A DNA stretch of 64,000 nt. It comes from Haloferax elongans ATCC BAA-1513 (GTDB taxonomy: Archaea; Halobacteriota; Halobacteria; Halobacteriales; Haloferacaceae). Below the pieces are notes generated by a model. It worked only from the letters and a program-made list of their open reading frames with translations, was not told where the DNA came from and searched no databases. Location of the stretch: assembly GCF_000336755.1 (NCBI RefSeq), contig NZ_AOLK01000015.1, forward strand, positions 204,541 to 268,540, read 5' to 3'. The translations under genes and the position numbers were made by a program. Below are positions 9,111 to 17,248 of the stretch, in pieces (the stretch's first letter is position 1; every line of letters starts with the position of its first letter).

Positions 9111-10208
9111 TTACGCGCGGCGGGCGAGCAGCGCCGCGCCGGCGAGTGCGACGAGACTCACGACAGCGCCGAATCCGGGGGCGCTGGTTTCGGTCGTTTG
9201 TTCGGCCGTTGTGCTCGTGTCCGTCGTTACGGTCGTTTCGGGCGCGTCCGTGGCGGTCGTTTGGGTCGCAGTCGCGGCCGACTCGTTTTCGAGCTCCAGA
9301 TAGCGCTCGTAGGCGTCGGGGTGGACAGCCTGCATGATTGCCTCACTCGCCCCGATAGCGCGCGGGGCGGGCTGCTGGAGTTTGTGCGCCTCGATGACGA
9401 TGACGTTTCCTTCTTTTATCGCAGTCGTGCTGTTGTACGCCGGACTGCTCGGGCGGGGCGCGTGCGAAGGCATGACGATGTACTCGGGATTCATCTCGAC
9501 GACCGCCTCGTCGTTAATCGGTGCGAAGTCGGTGATGTTGGCCTCGGCGGCCCCGTTTTGGAGCCCGCCAGTGACCATCAGGTCGGAGATAAAGGTGTTC
9601 GCACCGGAGGTGTAGCCGAAGAAGGAGTTGAGTCCGACCGGGCGCTCGGCGTCTTCGAGGGCGCGCTCCATGTGCTCGATGGAGGTGCGCATCTCGTCGG
9701 CGAGCTTCTCGCCGGCCTCACAGTTGCCGGTGAGTTTTCCGACTCGCTCAGTCTTGTCGGCGACAGCGTCGAGGGAGTCGCTGGTCTCCAAGACGACGAC
9801 AGCCAGTCCTGCATCGCGGAGTTGCTTCACCCGCTCAGGGGCTGCCGAGTACGACGATTCCGGGACGAGGACGAGGTTGGGTTCGAGTCCGATGACGGCC
9901 TCGACGTTCAGGCCGCCCGACCCGGACACGTTGGCCTTCTCACTCGCGCCGTCGAGGTACGTCGCGTACTGCGAGACGCCGACGACTTCGTCTCGGGCAC
10001 CGATTTCCCACATTGTCTGGGCGGCGCTCGGGTTCGTCGTGACGACGCGCTCGGGGTCTTCGGAGATGGTAACTTCAGTTCCCGTGGCGTCTGTCACCGC
10101 CATCGGGAACGTACACTGTACCGTTTGGTCTGCTGCCGCGACGGATGCCGGGACACCGGCGAACACGGTCGCGAGAACTAGCAGTGCGACGAAGATACGC
10201 TGAATCAC
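9111..10208 (-). CDS. btuF: Cobalamin ABC transporter substrate-binding protein, PGF-CTERM anchored
   Basis: 365-residue class III periplasmic-binding protein, probably capturing cobalamin/corrinoid outside the cell for BtuCD. Signal peptide at residues 1-28 (IQRIFVALLVLATVFAGVPA), binding lobes linked by a long helix, Thr-rich stalk near 320-345 (ATATQTTATDAPETTVTTDT), then PGFGAVVSLVALAGAALLARRA, a textbook PGF-CTERM for archaeosortase processing and lipid attachment. Start is GTG 10208, immediately before the signal peptide; the upstream open frame has no signal. Divergent from btuC with a shared promoter region. Could also take iron-siderophore, but the btuD C-terminal extension favours cobalamin. 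Confidence 0.88.
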   Translation of the reverse strand: MIQRIFVALLVLATVFAGVPASVAAADQTVQCTFPMAVTDATGTEVTISEDPERVVTTNPSAAQTMWEIGARDEVVGVSQYATYLDGASEKANVSGSGGLNVEAVIGLEPNLVLVPESSYSAAPERVKQLRDAGLAVVVLETSDSLDAVADKTERVGKLTGNCEAGEKLADEMRTSIEHMERALEDAERPVGLNSFFGYTSGANTFISDLMVTGGLQNGAAEANITDFAPINDEAVVEMNPEYIVMPSHAPRPSSPAYNSTTAIKEGNVIVIEAHKLQQPAPRAIGASEAIMQAVHPDAYERYLELENESAATATQTTATDAPETTVTTDTSTTAEQTTETSAPGFGAVVSLVALAGAALLARRA

Positions 10209-10230
10209 GTTCGTGGCCTCGGCGATACCC

Positions 10231-10240
10231 AATATATATT
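10231..10240. promoter_or_regulatory. Palindromic TATA element shared by btuF and btuC
   Basis: AATATATATT is a perfect 10-bp palindrome in a 59-bp divergent spacer. It lies 23-32 bp before the btuF GTG and 28-37 bp before the btuC ATG, so the same A/T block can serve as TATA box in both directions, giving leaderless or nearly leaderless messages. Confidence 0.65.
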
Positions 10241-10267
10241 TACCTAATGCAAGCGAGATTGTGTTAG

Positions 10268-11362
10268 ATGAACGTTCGAACACGGGCGACCACGTGGGCG
10301 CTCGGTCTCTCTGTCCTCTTGGCGTTCGTCGTGGTCGTGAGCGCGGGCATCGGCCACGTCTCGATACCGCCGCGGACCGTGGCACGCATCCTTCTCGATG
10401 CACTCTCAGTCCCGGTCGGCGTCTCGTTTGGCGGGGGCATCTCCGTTCCGCTCGTGGGGACGGTGCCGACGCCGAGTCTCTCGCTCGCTTCCCCATTCGA
10501 CTTCTCCGTGCCGGACACTGCACGTATTATCGTGCTCTCGGTGCGACTGCCGCGCATCCTCCTCGCATCGCTCGTTGGGTTCGCGCTGGCGACTGCCGGG
10601 GTCGTGATGCAGGGGTTCTTCCGAAATCCGATGGCCGACCCATCTATCATCGGTGTCTCCTCTGGCGCGGCTGTCGGCGCTGTCGCGACGATTGCACTCT
10701 CGCTTTCGGTTCCCTTCGGTCTCCACGGGGCCGCGTTCGCGTCCGCCGTCATCACCGCGTTCGTGGTCTACCTGCTCGCAACTGAGAACGGTCGGACGCC
10801 GGTTGCGACCCTCCTACTCGCGGGTGTCGCGGTCCAGACGTTCCTCGGCGCAGTCATCTCGTTTCTGCTCTTGCAGGCAGGCGAGAGCCTCCGACAGGTC
10901 GTCTTCTGGCTGATGGGCCATCTCGCGGGCGCGACGTGGGACGAAGTCACGCTACTGGCACTCGTGCTTCCGATTCCGGTTGGCATCCTCCTCGCGTACG
11001 CCCGCGACCTGAACGTCCTCTTGCTCGGCGAAGACGACGCGCAGTCGCTCGGCATCGAGGTGGAGCGAACTAAGCGCCTCCTGCTCGCGACGGCGAGTGT
11101 CGTCACCGCGGCGGCTGTCTCCGTCTCCGGTGTCATCGGATTCGTCGGGCTAGTCGTCCCACACATGCTTCGGCTGGTCGTCGGCCCGGACCACCGGGTT
11201 CTCCTTCCGGCGTCGGCACTGGCTGGTGCGTCGTTCCTCGTCGTCACCGACACCATCGCGCGCAACGGTGCGGCGGAGATTCCCGTCGGCGTCGTGACCG
11301 CGGCGCTCGGCGCGCCCTTCTTCCTGTATCTCCTCCGAACCCGGGAGGTGCATTCGCCATGA
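10268..11362 (+). CDS. btuC: Cobalamin ABC transporter permease
   Basis: 364-residue FecCD/BtuC-type permease with about ten membrane helices. Conserved segments: [19 protein letters not shown] near 100 and [18 protein letters not shown] near 300, the cytoplasmic L-loop region that contacts the ATPase, then [22 protein letters not shown]. Start at ATG 10268. Its stop overlaps the btuD start (ATGA). Works with BtuF and BtuD to import corrinoids. Confidence 0.93.
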   Translation: MNVRTRATTWALGLSVLLAFVVVVSAGIGHVSIPPRTVARILLDALSVPVGVSFGGGISVPLVGTVPTPSLSLASPFDFSVPDTARIIVLSVRLPRILLASLVGFALATAGVVMQGFFRNPMADPSIIGVSSGAAVGAVATIALSLSVPFGLHGAAFASAVITAFVVYLLATENGRTPVATLLLAGVAVQTFLGAVISFLLLQAGESLRQVVFWLMGHLAGATWDEVTLLALVLPIPVGILLAYARDLNVLLLGEDDAQSLGIEVERTKRLLLATASVVTAAAVSVSGVIGFVGLVVPHMLRLVVGPDHRVLLPASALAGASFLVVTDTIARNGAAEIPVGVVTAALGAPFFLYLLRTREVHSP

Positions 11363-12738
11363 GCGACCCTTTCGCCATCTCGACGTCGGAAGAGCCCTTC
11401 GAGACGAAACCTGCCATCTCACTCGACGACGTGGCAGTCTCACTCGGCGGACACACCATCCTCGACGGCCTCTCTGTGGATGTTGATTCGGGGACGTTCG
11501 TCGGACTCATCGGCCCGAATGGGGCCGGGAAGACGACGCTCCTGCGGACGCTCAACGGAGCGCTCTCACCTGACCAGGGGACGGTCCACGTCGCGGGCGA
11601 GGACATCCACACCCTCTCGTCGAAAGCGGCGAGCAGGCTCGTCGCGACGGTTCCACAGACGACACAGGTATCCTTCGACTTCCCGGTTCGAGAGGTCGTT
11701 AGGATGGGACGAACCCCCCACCGTGGCCGGTTCGACGGATGGAGCGACGCCGACGAGCAGGCTGTCGATGCGGCGATGGAACGGACGACTGTCACGGACC
11801 TCGCCGAGCGCTCAGTTACGGAAGTGAGCGGCGGCGAGCGCCAGCGCGTCCTCATCGCCCGCGCCATCGCACAGGAGACGCCCGTCCTCCTCCTCGACGA
11901 ACCGACCGCCAGCCTCGACATCAACCATCAGGTTCGGACGCTCGAACTCGTCAGCGACCTGGTCGGCGACGGAACGACTGCCGTCGCGGCAATCCACGAC
12001 CTCAACCTCGCGGCGCACTACTGCGACGCGCTCGTACTCCTCTCGGAAGGTCGGGTTCTGGCCGCTGGCGACCCGACCGCGGTCCTCACCGAGTCGAACC
12101 TCAAGTCCGCGTTTGACGCCGAAGCCGTGGTGTCTCGCCACCCTGTCACCGGGTCGGTGTACGTCACGGCGCTCCCCACGCCCTCCGACGACGCGAGCGG
12201 GCACGTCCACGTCGTCGGTGGGGGCGGAACCGGCGCGCGAGCACTCCACGTGCTTTCTGCCGCCGGATACGCCCTCTCTGCGGGGGCGCTCAACGAGGGC
12301 GACACCGATGCCGAAGCGGCCCGCCGTGTTGGCGCGGACCTCGTGACGGTGCCGCCCTACGCCCCAGTCGACGACGCAGCACAGGCGGCGGTCGAGTCGC
12401 GGGTCGAAGCCGCCGACGTGACCGTCGTCGCCGACGTGGAAATCGGCGACGGGAACCTCGCGAACTTGGAGGCTGCGCTCGCCGCGGAGTATCTCGTCCT
12501 CGTCGAGGAACGGTCCTTCTCGGAGCGGAACTACGCGGGCGACGATGGCCGCGCCGTCTACGAGCGACTCAAAGCGCGTGCTCGGGTCGTCGAACCGGGT
12601 GAACTCCTCTCCGTGGTCGGCGAGTTAGCGTGCGAGTCGTTCGGTGACTCGGCCGACAGCGAGGTTGAGGTCTCAGCTACCGAATCCAAAGACTCGACTA
12701 CCAAACCCAGCGGGCCGGCGCAGTCGAATCAATCGTAG
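11359..12738 (+). CDS. btuD: Cobalamin ABC transporter ATPase with C-terminal extension
   Basis: 459 residues; ordinary importer ATPases are about 260. Residues about 20-260 are the nucleotide-binding domain: Walker A GPNGAGKT at 52-59, signature VSGGERQR near 155, Walker [12 protein letters not shown] and switch histidine in AAIHDLN. The remaining ~200 residues (from [19 protein letters not shown]) form a separate Rossmann-like domain typical of haloarchaeal BtuD; it ends in an acidic Ser-rich tail. The extension may sense or handle a nucleotide or corrinoid precursor, which is inference. Confidence 0.92.
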   Translation: MSDPFAISTSEEPFETKPAISLDDVAVSLGGHTILDGLSVDVDSGTFVGLIGPNGAGKTTLLRTLNGALSPDQGTVHVAGEDIHTLSSKAASRLVATVPQTTQVSFDFPVREVVRMGRTPHRGRFDGWSDADEQAVDAAMERTTVTDLAERSVTEVSGGERQRVLIARAIAQETPVLLLDEPTASLDINHQVRTLELVSDLVGDGTTAVAAIHDLNLAAHYCDALVLLSEGRVLAAGDPTAVLTESNLKSAFDAEAVVSRHPVTGSVYVTALPTPSDDASGHVHVVGGGGTGARALHVLSAAGYALSAGALNEGDTDAEAARRVGADLVTVPPYAPVDDAAQAAVESRVEAADVTVVADVEIGDGNLANLEAALAAEYLVLVEERSFSERNYAGDDGRAVYERLKARARVVEPGELLSVVGELACESFGDSADSEVEVSATESKDSTTKPSGPAQSNQS

Positions 12739-12873
12739 CCACTTCGGCTGGCAGTCTTCACGCGGCGGCAGTGGTCCGGTTAGGAGAATTTTAAGGGAGA
12801 GAATACGGTCACTATGGAAGACATATTGAAGCCGCGAGAGCGCGTCTACTAGGCTGATTTCTGGGAGTAACAG

Positions 12874-14043
12874 ATGAAACTAGCACTCATCGGCGTCGGA
12901 CAGGCAGGTGGCAAGGTCGTCGACGCCCTCGTCCAATACGACCGGCTGACGCAGACCGACTTCATCGTCGACGCGCTCGCCGTCAACACCGCCCGTGCCG
13001 ACCTGATGGGCCTGAAACACGTGCCGAAGTCGCGGCAGGTACTCATCGGGCTTTCGCGCGTCAAAGGCCACGGTGTTGGTGCCGACAACGACCTCGGCGC
13101 AGAGGTGACCGCCGAAGACGTCGGTGAAGTCCTCTCTGTCGTCGACGATATGGCAGTCCACGAAGTCGATGCCTTCCTCATCGTCGCAGGGCTCGGCGGT
13201 GGCACCGGGTCCGGCGGCGCGCCGGTGCTCGCCCACGAACTCGGCCATCTCTACACCGAACCCGTCTACGGGCTGGGTATCCTCCCGGCGAAAGACGAAG
13301 GTGGAATCTACACGCTGAACGCCGCGCGGTCGCTCCAGACGTTCGTCCGCGAGGTGGACAATCTGATTCTCTTCGACAACGAGGCGTGGCGCAACAGTGG
13401 CGAGTCCGTCGAGTCCGGCTACGAGTCCATCAACACCGAAATCGCGCGTCGACTCGGCGTTCTCTTCGGAGCCGGCGAGACCGACGGGTCCGGGGCTATC
13501 GCCGAATCGGTCGTCGACGCCTCGGAGATAATCAACACCCTCGGCTCCGGCGGTATCTCCACGATTGGGTACGCCTCGGTCGAACTCGACCGACCGAAGC
13601 GCGGACTCCTGTCGCGACTTGGTGGGAGCGCCGCCACGGAAGACGATGGCGACGCGATGAACCGACTCACCAGTCTCGTCAGACGTGCTGCACTCGGCAG
13701 ACTCACGCTCCCGTGTGAGATTGGTGGGACCGAACGCGGCCTCGTCGTCTTCGCCGGTCCGCAAGACGTGCTCTCCCGGCGCGGAATCGAGCGAGGGAGA
13801 GCCTGGCTCGAAGACGAAACTGGAACGATGGAGATTCGGGGCGGCGACTACCCAGTCGAGTCCAACTTCGTCGCCGCCGTGGTGTTGCTCTCGGGTGTCT
13901 ACGACGTGCCTCGGGTCAAAGAACTGCAAGCGGTGGCAATCGAAGCCCAGCGAGACATGTTAGCCAAGCGTGAGTCGAGTTCGACGGCGCTTGACGACCT
14001 CTTGGCCGACTCGGGGTCCGACTCGCTGGAGTCGCTGTTCTGA
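12874..14043 (+). CDS. cetZ: CetZ-family tubulin-like GTPase
   Basis: 389-residue tubulin/FtsZ superfamily protein of the archaeal CetZ group, which governs cell shape and motility rather than division. It begins KLALIGVGQAGGKVVDAL (nucleotide site) and has the tubulin signature GGGTGSGG at 108-115; the activation-domain segment near 300-350 (GGDYPVESNFVAAVVLLSG) follows CetZ, not FtsZ. The acidic tail ends DSLESLF. Haloferax encodes several CetZ paralogues and I cannot assign the number. A 12-codon in-frame mini-ORF with a stop lies just upstream. Confidence 0.92.
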   Translation: MKLALIGVGQAGGKVVDALVQYDRLTQTDFIVDALAVNTARADLMGLKHVPKSRQVLIGLSRVKGHGVGADNDLGAEVTAEDVGEVLSVVDDMAVHEVDAFLIVAGLGGGTGSGGAPVLAHELGHLYTEPVYGLGILPAKDEGGIYTLNAARSLQTFVREVDNLILFDNEAWRNSGESVESGYESINTEIARRLGVLFGAGETDGSGAIAESVVDASEIINTLGSGGISTIGYASVELDRPKRGLLSRLGGSAATEDDGDAMNRLTSLVRRAALGRLTLPCEIGGTERGLVVFAGPQDVLSRRGIERGRAWLEDETGTMEIRGGDYPVESNFVAAVVLLSGVYDVPRVKELQAVAIEAQRDMLAKRESSSTALDDLLADSGSDSLESLF

Positions 14044-14082
14044 GACGGGGAAACGTCATAGTCTGTGGGTGCGAACTGTCGA

Positions 14083-14763
14083 ATGATGGCCGAGTACCCG
14101 CTCAAGCAACGATTCGTGCTCGATACGTCGCTGTTTCTGTCAGAGGAGATTCGCGACGAGGACGAAACGTTCGAAGAGGGTGTCGAACGCCTGCTCGACA
14201 CGATTGCCGCCGCGCGTCTCGATTTGAACATCTCCTGTTATATGCCGCCATCAATCGCGTCCGAATTAGAGCACATCCTCCGGGACCGCGGCATCTCGGA
14301 GGACGTCCTCGGCAAACTCGACACGTGGGTCATCAAGAAACACCCAGACCGTTACGAGGTGTACATCCCCGCGGAAATCGTCTACCGATTCATCGACGAG
14401 ATGTCAGACCGGGTCAATCGCGGGCTTCGTGTCTCTGAAAAGGCGGTCCGAAAGGCCGAGGAGTCGAGGCGGCGCTCCGATGGTGGGTCCGAGATGTCCG
14501 ACGTCGACAAAGTCATCTCGGACCTCCGCGAGGACTACCGCGGCGCGCTCCGTCAGGGCGTCCTCGACTCGCGTGAGGACTTCGACCTCCTCATTCTCGC
14601 CCGCGAACTGGACGCCGGTGTCGTGACCGAAGACACGGGTATCATCAGTTGGGCGGCCGATTTCGGCCTGCGGAACCTCCGCGGACGAGCGTTCCCCACG
14701 CTTCTCGACGAGTACCTCGTCGCGCTCGACGAACCACGACCTCAACACCGAGACGACTACTGA
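14083..14763 (+). CDS. RNA-free RNase P (HARP), also annotated RNA ligase partner protein
   Basis: 226-residue PIN-domain protein of the HARP family (homologues of the Aquifex protein-only RNase P), long annotated as 'RNA ligase partner protein'. N-terminal FVLDTSLFL supplies the first catalytic aspartate; the C-terminal half has [30 protein letters not shown] with further acidic residues. A charged insertion ([18 protein letters not shown]) corresponds to the helical insertion HARPs use for oligomerisation and tRNA contact. Known work reports that HARP is not the main RNase P in Haloferax. Starts at 14083 and 14086 are both possible. Confidence 0.85.
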   Translation: MMAEYPLKQRFVLDTSLFLSEEIRDEDETFEEGVERLLDTIAAARLDLNISCYMPPSIASELEHILRDRGISEDVLGKLDTWVIKKHPDRYEVYIPAEIVYRFIDEMSDRVNRGLRVSEKAVRKAEESRRRSDGGSEMSDVDKVISDLREDYRGALRQGVLDSREDFDLLILARELDAGVVTEDTGIISWAADFGLRNLRGRAFPTLLDEYLVALDEPRPQHRDDY

Positions 14764-14775
14764 GAGCGGTTTCGA

Positions 14776-14973
14776 CTACTGCATCGCCGCGAGTTCGACG
14801 AACGAGTCGCCGACGGCTGTTATCCACGTCGTCAGGAGTTCTTCAGACGTTGCATCGGCCGGATGGATGGTACACTCTGGCTCGCCGTCGTCGACGACGA
14901 TTCGAGCCGTGAGACGCGGGGTTGCTTCGGGGTCACGGTCGGCCCCTGGCGTGTGTGTGGACTCGCTTCCCAT
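14776..14973 (-). CDS. Small acidic protein, DUF7511-like
   Basis: 65-residue protein starting MGSESTHTPGADRD and ending GDSFVELAAMQ. The conserved part (ARIVVDDGEPECTIHPADATSEELLTTWI) matches haloarchaeal DUF7511 proteins, which usually sit directly behind a winged-helix regulator, as here: its ATG overlaps the regulator's stop by one base. Function unknown; co-expression with the regulator is strongly implied. Confidence 0.7.
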   Translation of the reverse strand: MGSESTHTPGADRDPEATPRLTARIVVDDGEPECTIHPADATSEELLTTWITAVGDSFVELAAMQ

Positions 14974-15320
14974 CAGTCGCCTCCCAGTGCAGTGAGTTCG
15001 ACCGCTTCGTCGCCGTCTAACTGCAGTGTGACGGATTCGACTTTGGCTCGATACTGGTTGGTGTGTGTGCCGGCCGCGCGTAGCTGGAGGGTCTCTTCGA
15101 CGAGTCGGGCGTCCGTCAACCGTTCGAGTTTCCGGTACGTCGTCGACAGCGGGACGTCGCAGACGGCCGAAAGCTCCTGTGCAGTCATCGGGTCGCGAGA
15201 CTCCCGCAGCGTCGTGAGCATCCGACGGGACGTCCGGTCTGCGAGTGCATCGAGGACGAGCGGTGCCAACGTCTCGGGCGGCGACGTGTCGGACGGCGTC
15301 CGTGAAAGGCCGGTCTGCAT
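14973..15320 (-). CDS. Winged helix-turn-helix regulator (ArsR-like)
   Basis: 115-residue cytoplasmic DNA-binding protein. Residues about 20-85 form a wHTH: APLVLDALADRTSRRMLTTL, then TAQELSAVCDVPLSTTYRKLERL with the recognition helix around STTYRK. No metal-binding cysteines apart from one. Start ATG 15320 chosen; an upstream extension is unsupported. Divergent from the Cys-motif regulator at 15483, with mirror-image TATA elements between them. Confidence 0.8.
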   Translation of the reverse strand: MQTGLSRTPSDTSPPETLAPLVLDALADRTSRRMLTTLRESRDPMTAQELSAVCDVPLSTTYRKLERLTDARLVEETLQLRAAGTHTNQYRAKVESVTLQLDGDEAVELTALGGD

Positions 15321-15420
15321 GCCAGTCGTCTGTTTGTCCGGGGCTGCCCTCGAACTGCACCCAGAATATGGTGGGCCTATACCTTCTGATGGGTGCTGTG
15401 CGTCGCACGACACCACCCAC

Positions 15421-15456
15421 GATATAAAGGCCCAGACTATCGGGGGTGTTTATATC
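15421..15456. promoter_or_regulatory. Mirror-image TATA pair between divergent regulators
   Basis: GATATAAA at 15421-15428 and TTTATATC at 15449-15456 are exact reverse complements separated by 20 bp. The right copy lies 27-34 bp before the ATG at 15483 (leaderless promoter); the left copy faces the minus-strand regulator and would give it a leader of roughly 75 bases. Confidence 0.6.
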
Positions 15457-15482
15457 AGGGGCTGGAGGCGCTACCTGCAGGT

Positions 15483-16124
15483 ATGACGAGCGCAGCGGGT
15501 ATCAGAGCAGAGTTGAAGGTGACCGGGCCCGAGGGATGTCCCGTCGCCTCCGTCTCGGAGAACGACACCAGCGGGTACGCACTGTCGCGGAGCATGTCCC
15601 CAAACGAAAACGGCGCTGTGACAGAGGAGTTCGTCTTCGACGCCAGTGAGGGAACCACCGACGACATGGAGCAACTGTTCGATTACGGCGACGGGAGCGT
15701 CTACCGATTCGAACGTGAGGGTGGTATCGGCTGTCCGTGCGAGCGCGTCGAAGCGTTCGACTGCCCAGTCGTCGACGTACAGACGCGAGACGGAGCACTC
15801 TTCTTGACGTTCCACGCGCCGGACGTCGAGACGCTCCGCGACGTGGTCGCTGCACTCCGAGAATCGTCGGGGTCGGTGGATGTTCGCCGCCTCCTTCAGT
15901 CGTCGTCCGACGAGTCGCGCGACCTCGTGTTGGTCGAGCGCGGCCAACTCACCGACAGGCAGCGCGAGGTATTGGAGATGGCCCACGAGATGGGCTACTT
16001 CGACCACCCGCGCCGTGCCAACAAGGGAGACGTGGCGACCGAACTCGACATCACCACGTCGACGTTCTCCGAACACCTCGCGATGGCACAGAAGAAGCTC
16101 ATGGGTGCCATCCTGCAGGACTGA
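15483..16124 (+). CDS. Bat/HTH_10 regulator with NarO-like cysteine motif
   Basis: 213 residues. The N-terminal domain carries C19 and then C84-x-C86-x7-C94 (GCPCERVEAFDC), the same C...CxCx7C arrangement described for the haloarchaeal oxygen/redox regulators NarO and DmsR. The C-terminal ~55 residues (LTDRQREVLEMAHEMGYF, then TSTFSEHLAMAQKKLM) are a bacterio-opsin-activator type HTH_10. It is therefore a candidate redox-sensing activator, probably through an Fe-S cluster or thiols. Start ATG 15483 sits 27 bp after a TATA box. Neighbours (zinc ribbon, halocyanin, heme-type radical SAM) fit a respiratory regulon. Confidence 0.82.
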   Translation: MTSAAGIRAELKVTGPEGCPVASVSENDTSGYALSRSMSPNENGAVTEEFVFDASEGTTDDMEQLFDYGDGSVYRFEREGGIGCPCERVEAFDCPVVDVQTRDGALFLTFHAPDVETLRDVVAALRESSGSVDVRRLLQSSSDESRDLVLVERGQLTDRQREVLEMAHEMGYFDHPRRANKGDVATELDITTSTFSEHLAMAQKKLMGAILQD

Positions 16125-16196
16125 CGTGAGCACCCGCCGAATTGAGGGTGGATGCCCTCGGGTATCGCCGACGTACGACTATGTGGTGAGTTTACG

Positions 16197-16331
16197 ATGC
16201 GCGAAATCGACGTAACCTGTCCCGAGTGTGGCGAGCATTTCCGGGTCAATCAACAAATGCTGCAGACCCTCCGAAAGACGGGATGTGTGCTGTGTCAGGC
16301 ACCCATCTCGGAAGGGATGAAACAGGTCTGA
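16197..16331 (+). CDS. 44-residue zinc-ribbon protein (CPxCG-type)
   Basis: Short gene: ATG at 16197, TGA at 16329-16331. It encodes MREIDVTCPECGEHFRVNQQ followed by 24 further residues that include TGCVLCQAP. Two CxxC knuckles (C8/C11 and C30/C33) form a single zinc ribbon. Haloarchaea have many such CPxCG mini-proteins, several with regulatory phenotypes, and DUF7560-type members neighbour Bat-type regulators. Lies 72 bases after the NarO-like regulator on the same strand and is probably co-transcribed. Ends 4 bases before the convergent halocyanin gene. Confidence 0.75.
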   Translation: MREIDVTCPECGEHFRVNQQMLQTLRKTGCVLCQAPISEGMKQV

Positions 16332-16335
16332 GTAC

Positions 16336-16860
16336 CTATTCGACGACGACGACGCCGACCATCCCCAGTGTCTCGTGGGGGACACAGACGTACTTGTACT
16401 CGCCTGCGTCCTCGAAGGTGTACTCGAAGGTGAAGCCCTCTTCTGCGGTGAGTTCCGACTCGAACAGTCCATTTTCGCGTTCGAGGACGTTGTGGGTGCC
16501 ACCCTCGCCGGTCCACTCCCAGACGACGGTGGTTCCCGGCGACACCTTGACTGCGGCCGGTTCGAACGCGAACCCACCGCCGTTCCCTTCAGCGCCGACG
16601 GTGACTGTTACTGAATCCTGGTCGGTCTTGTCGTGGACGCCGTCGTAGTTGTCGGTTCGGTCGAACCAGCCGTCGAAGCTGGCCTGCTCCTGTTCTGCGG
16701 TCGGTGTCGATTCGGTAGTCGACTCACTGTCGTCGCCGTTTTCACTCCCACCGTCGCTTCCGGTATCTCCACCGGAGCCAGAACAGCCAGCAAGGAGGGA
16801 AATTGTCGCGGTAGCCGCGGTCGAACGGAGGAACGTCCGTCGAGAGAACATCTCAACCAT
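16336..16860 (-). CDS. Halocyanin-type copper lipoprotein
   Basis: 174-residue type I copper protein, a membrane-attached electron carrier on the outer face of the cell. Tat signal SRRTFLR near residue 6 followed by lipobox LAGC gives a lipid-modified cysteine at 25; an Asp/Ser/Thr-rich linker follows; the cupredoxin domain has copper ligands His (GGTHNV) and C-x4-H-x4-M (VCVPHETLGM). Start at 16860 or the ATG at 16851. Convergent with the zinc-ribbon gene. Confidence 0.92.
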   Translation of the reverse strand: MVEMFSRRTFLRSTAATATISLLAGCSGSGGDTGSDGGSENGDDSESTTESTPTAEQEQASFDGWFDRTDNYDGVHDKTDQDSVTVTVGAEGNGGGFAFEPAAVKVSPGTTVVWEWTGEGGTHNVLERENGLFESELTAEEGFTFEYTFEDAGEYKYVCVPHETLGMVGVVVVE

Positions 16861-16960
16861 GTTGCCTTCGTAGTACGCCGAGGGTCATGTCTAATCCTTC
16901 GATTCCCACGCGGTGAAAACGTGCGAAACGAGCGTATCTCTGTGTTCCAAAGACGCTCGC

Positions 16961-17248
16961 ATGGCCTCGGACGACGACCCGCGACGGAAACCGAGAATCG
17001 ACGGGAGCCGACAGTGGGAGATATTCCTCCGCGAGCGTAGTGCGGAGCCGATGCGTCACGTCGGCAGCGTGACCGCTCCCTCGGCCGACATCGCGACCGA
17101 ACAGGCGACGACGCTCTTCGACTACGCCGCGTCGGCCCTGTGGCTCTGTCCGGCCGACGAAGTCCGGCGACTCGGCGGCAACGACCTCGCAGAGAAGGGC
17201 CGAACCGAATCGACCGGTGGCGCGAAGACGGGAGTCTCACAACGATGA
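16961..17248 (+). CDS. Small radical-SAM partner protein (Htur_1727/PaaB-like)
   Basis: 95-residue protein: RQWEIFLRERSAEPMRHVGSV, then ATEQATTLFDYAASALWLCPADEVRRL. This follows the PaaB-like 'Htur_1727 family rSAM partner candidate' pattern known in haloarchaea. Its stop overlaps the radical SAM start (ATGA), so the two are translationally coupled, which supports a joint complex or a substrate/chaperone role. Start ATG 16961; a longer frame to 16913 lacks family similarity. Confidence 0.75.
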   Translation: MASDDDPRRKPRIDGSRQWEIFLRERSAEPMRHVGSVTAPSADIATEQATTLFDYAASALWLCPADEVRRLGGNDLAEKGRTESTGGAKTGVSQR

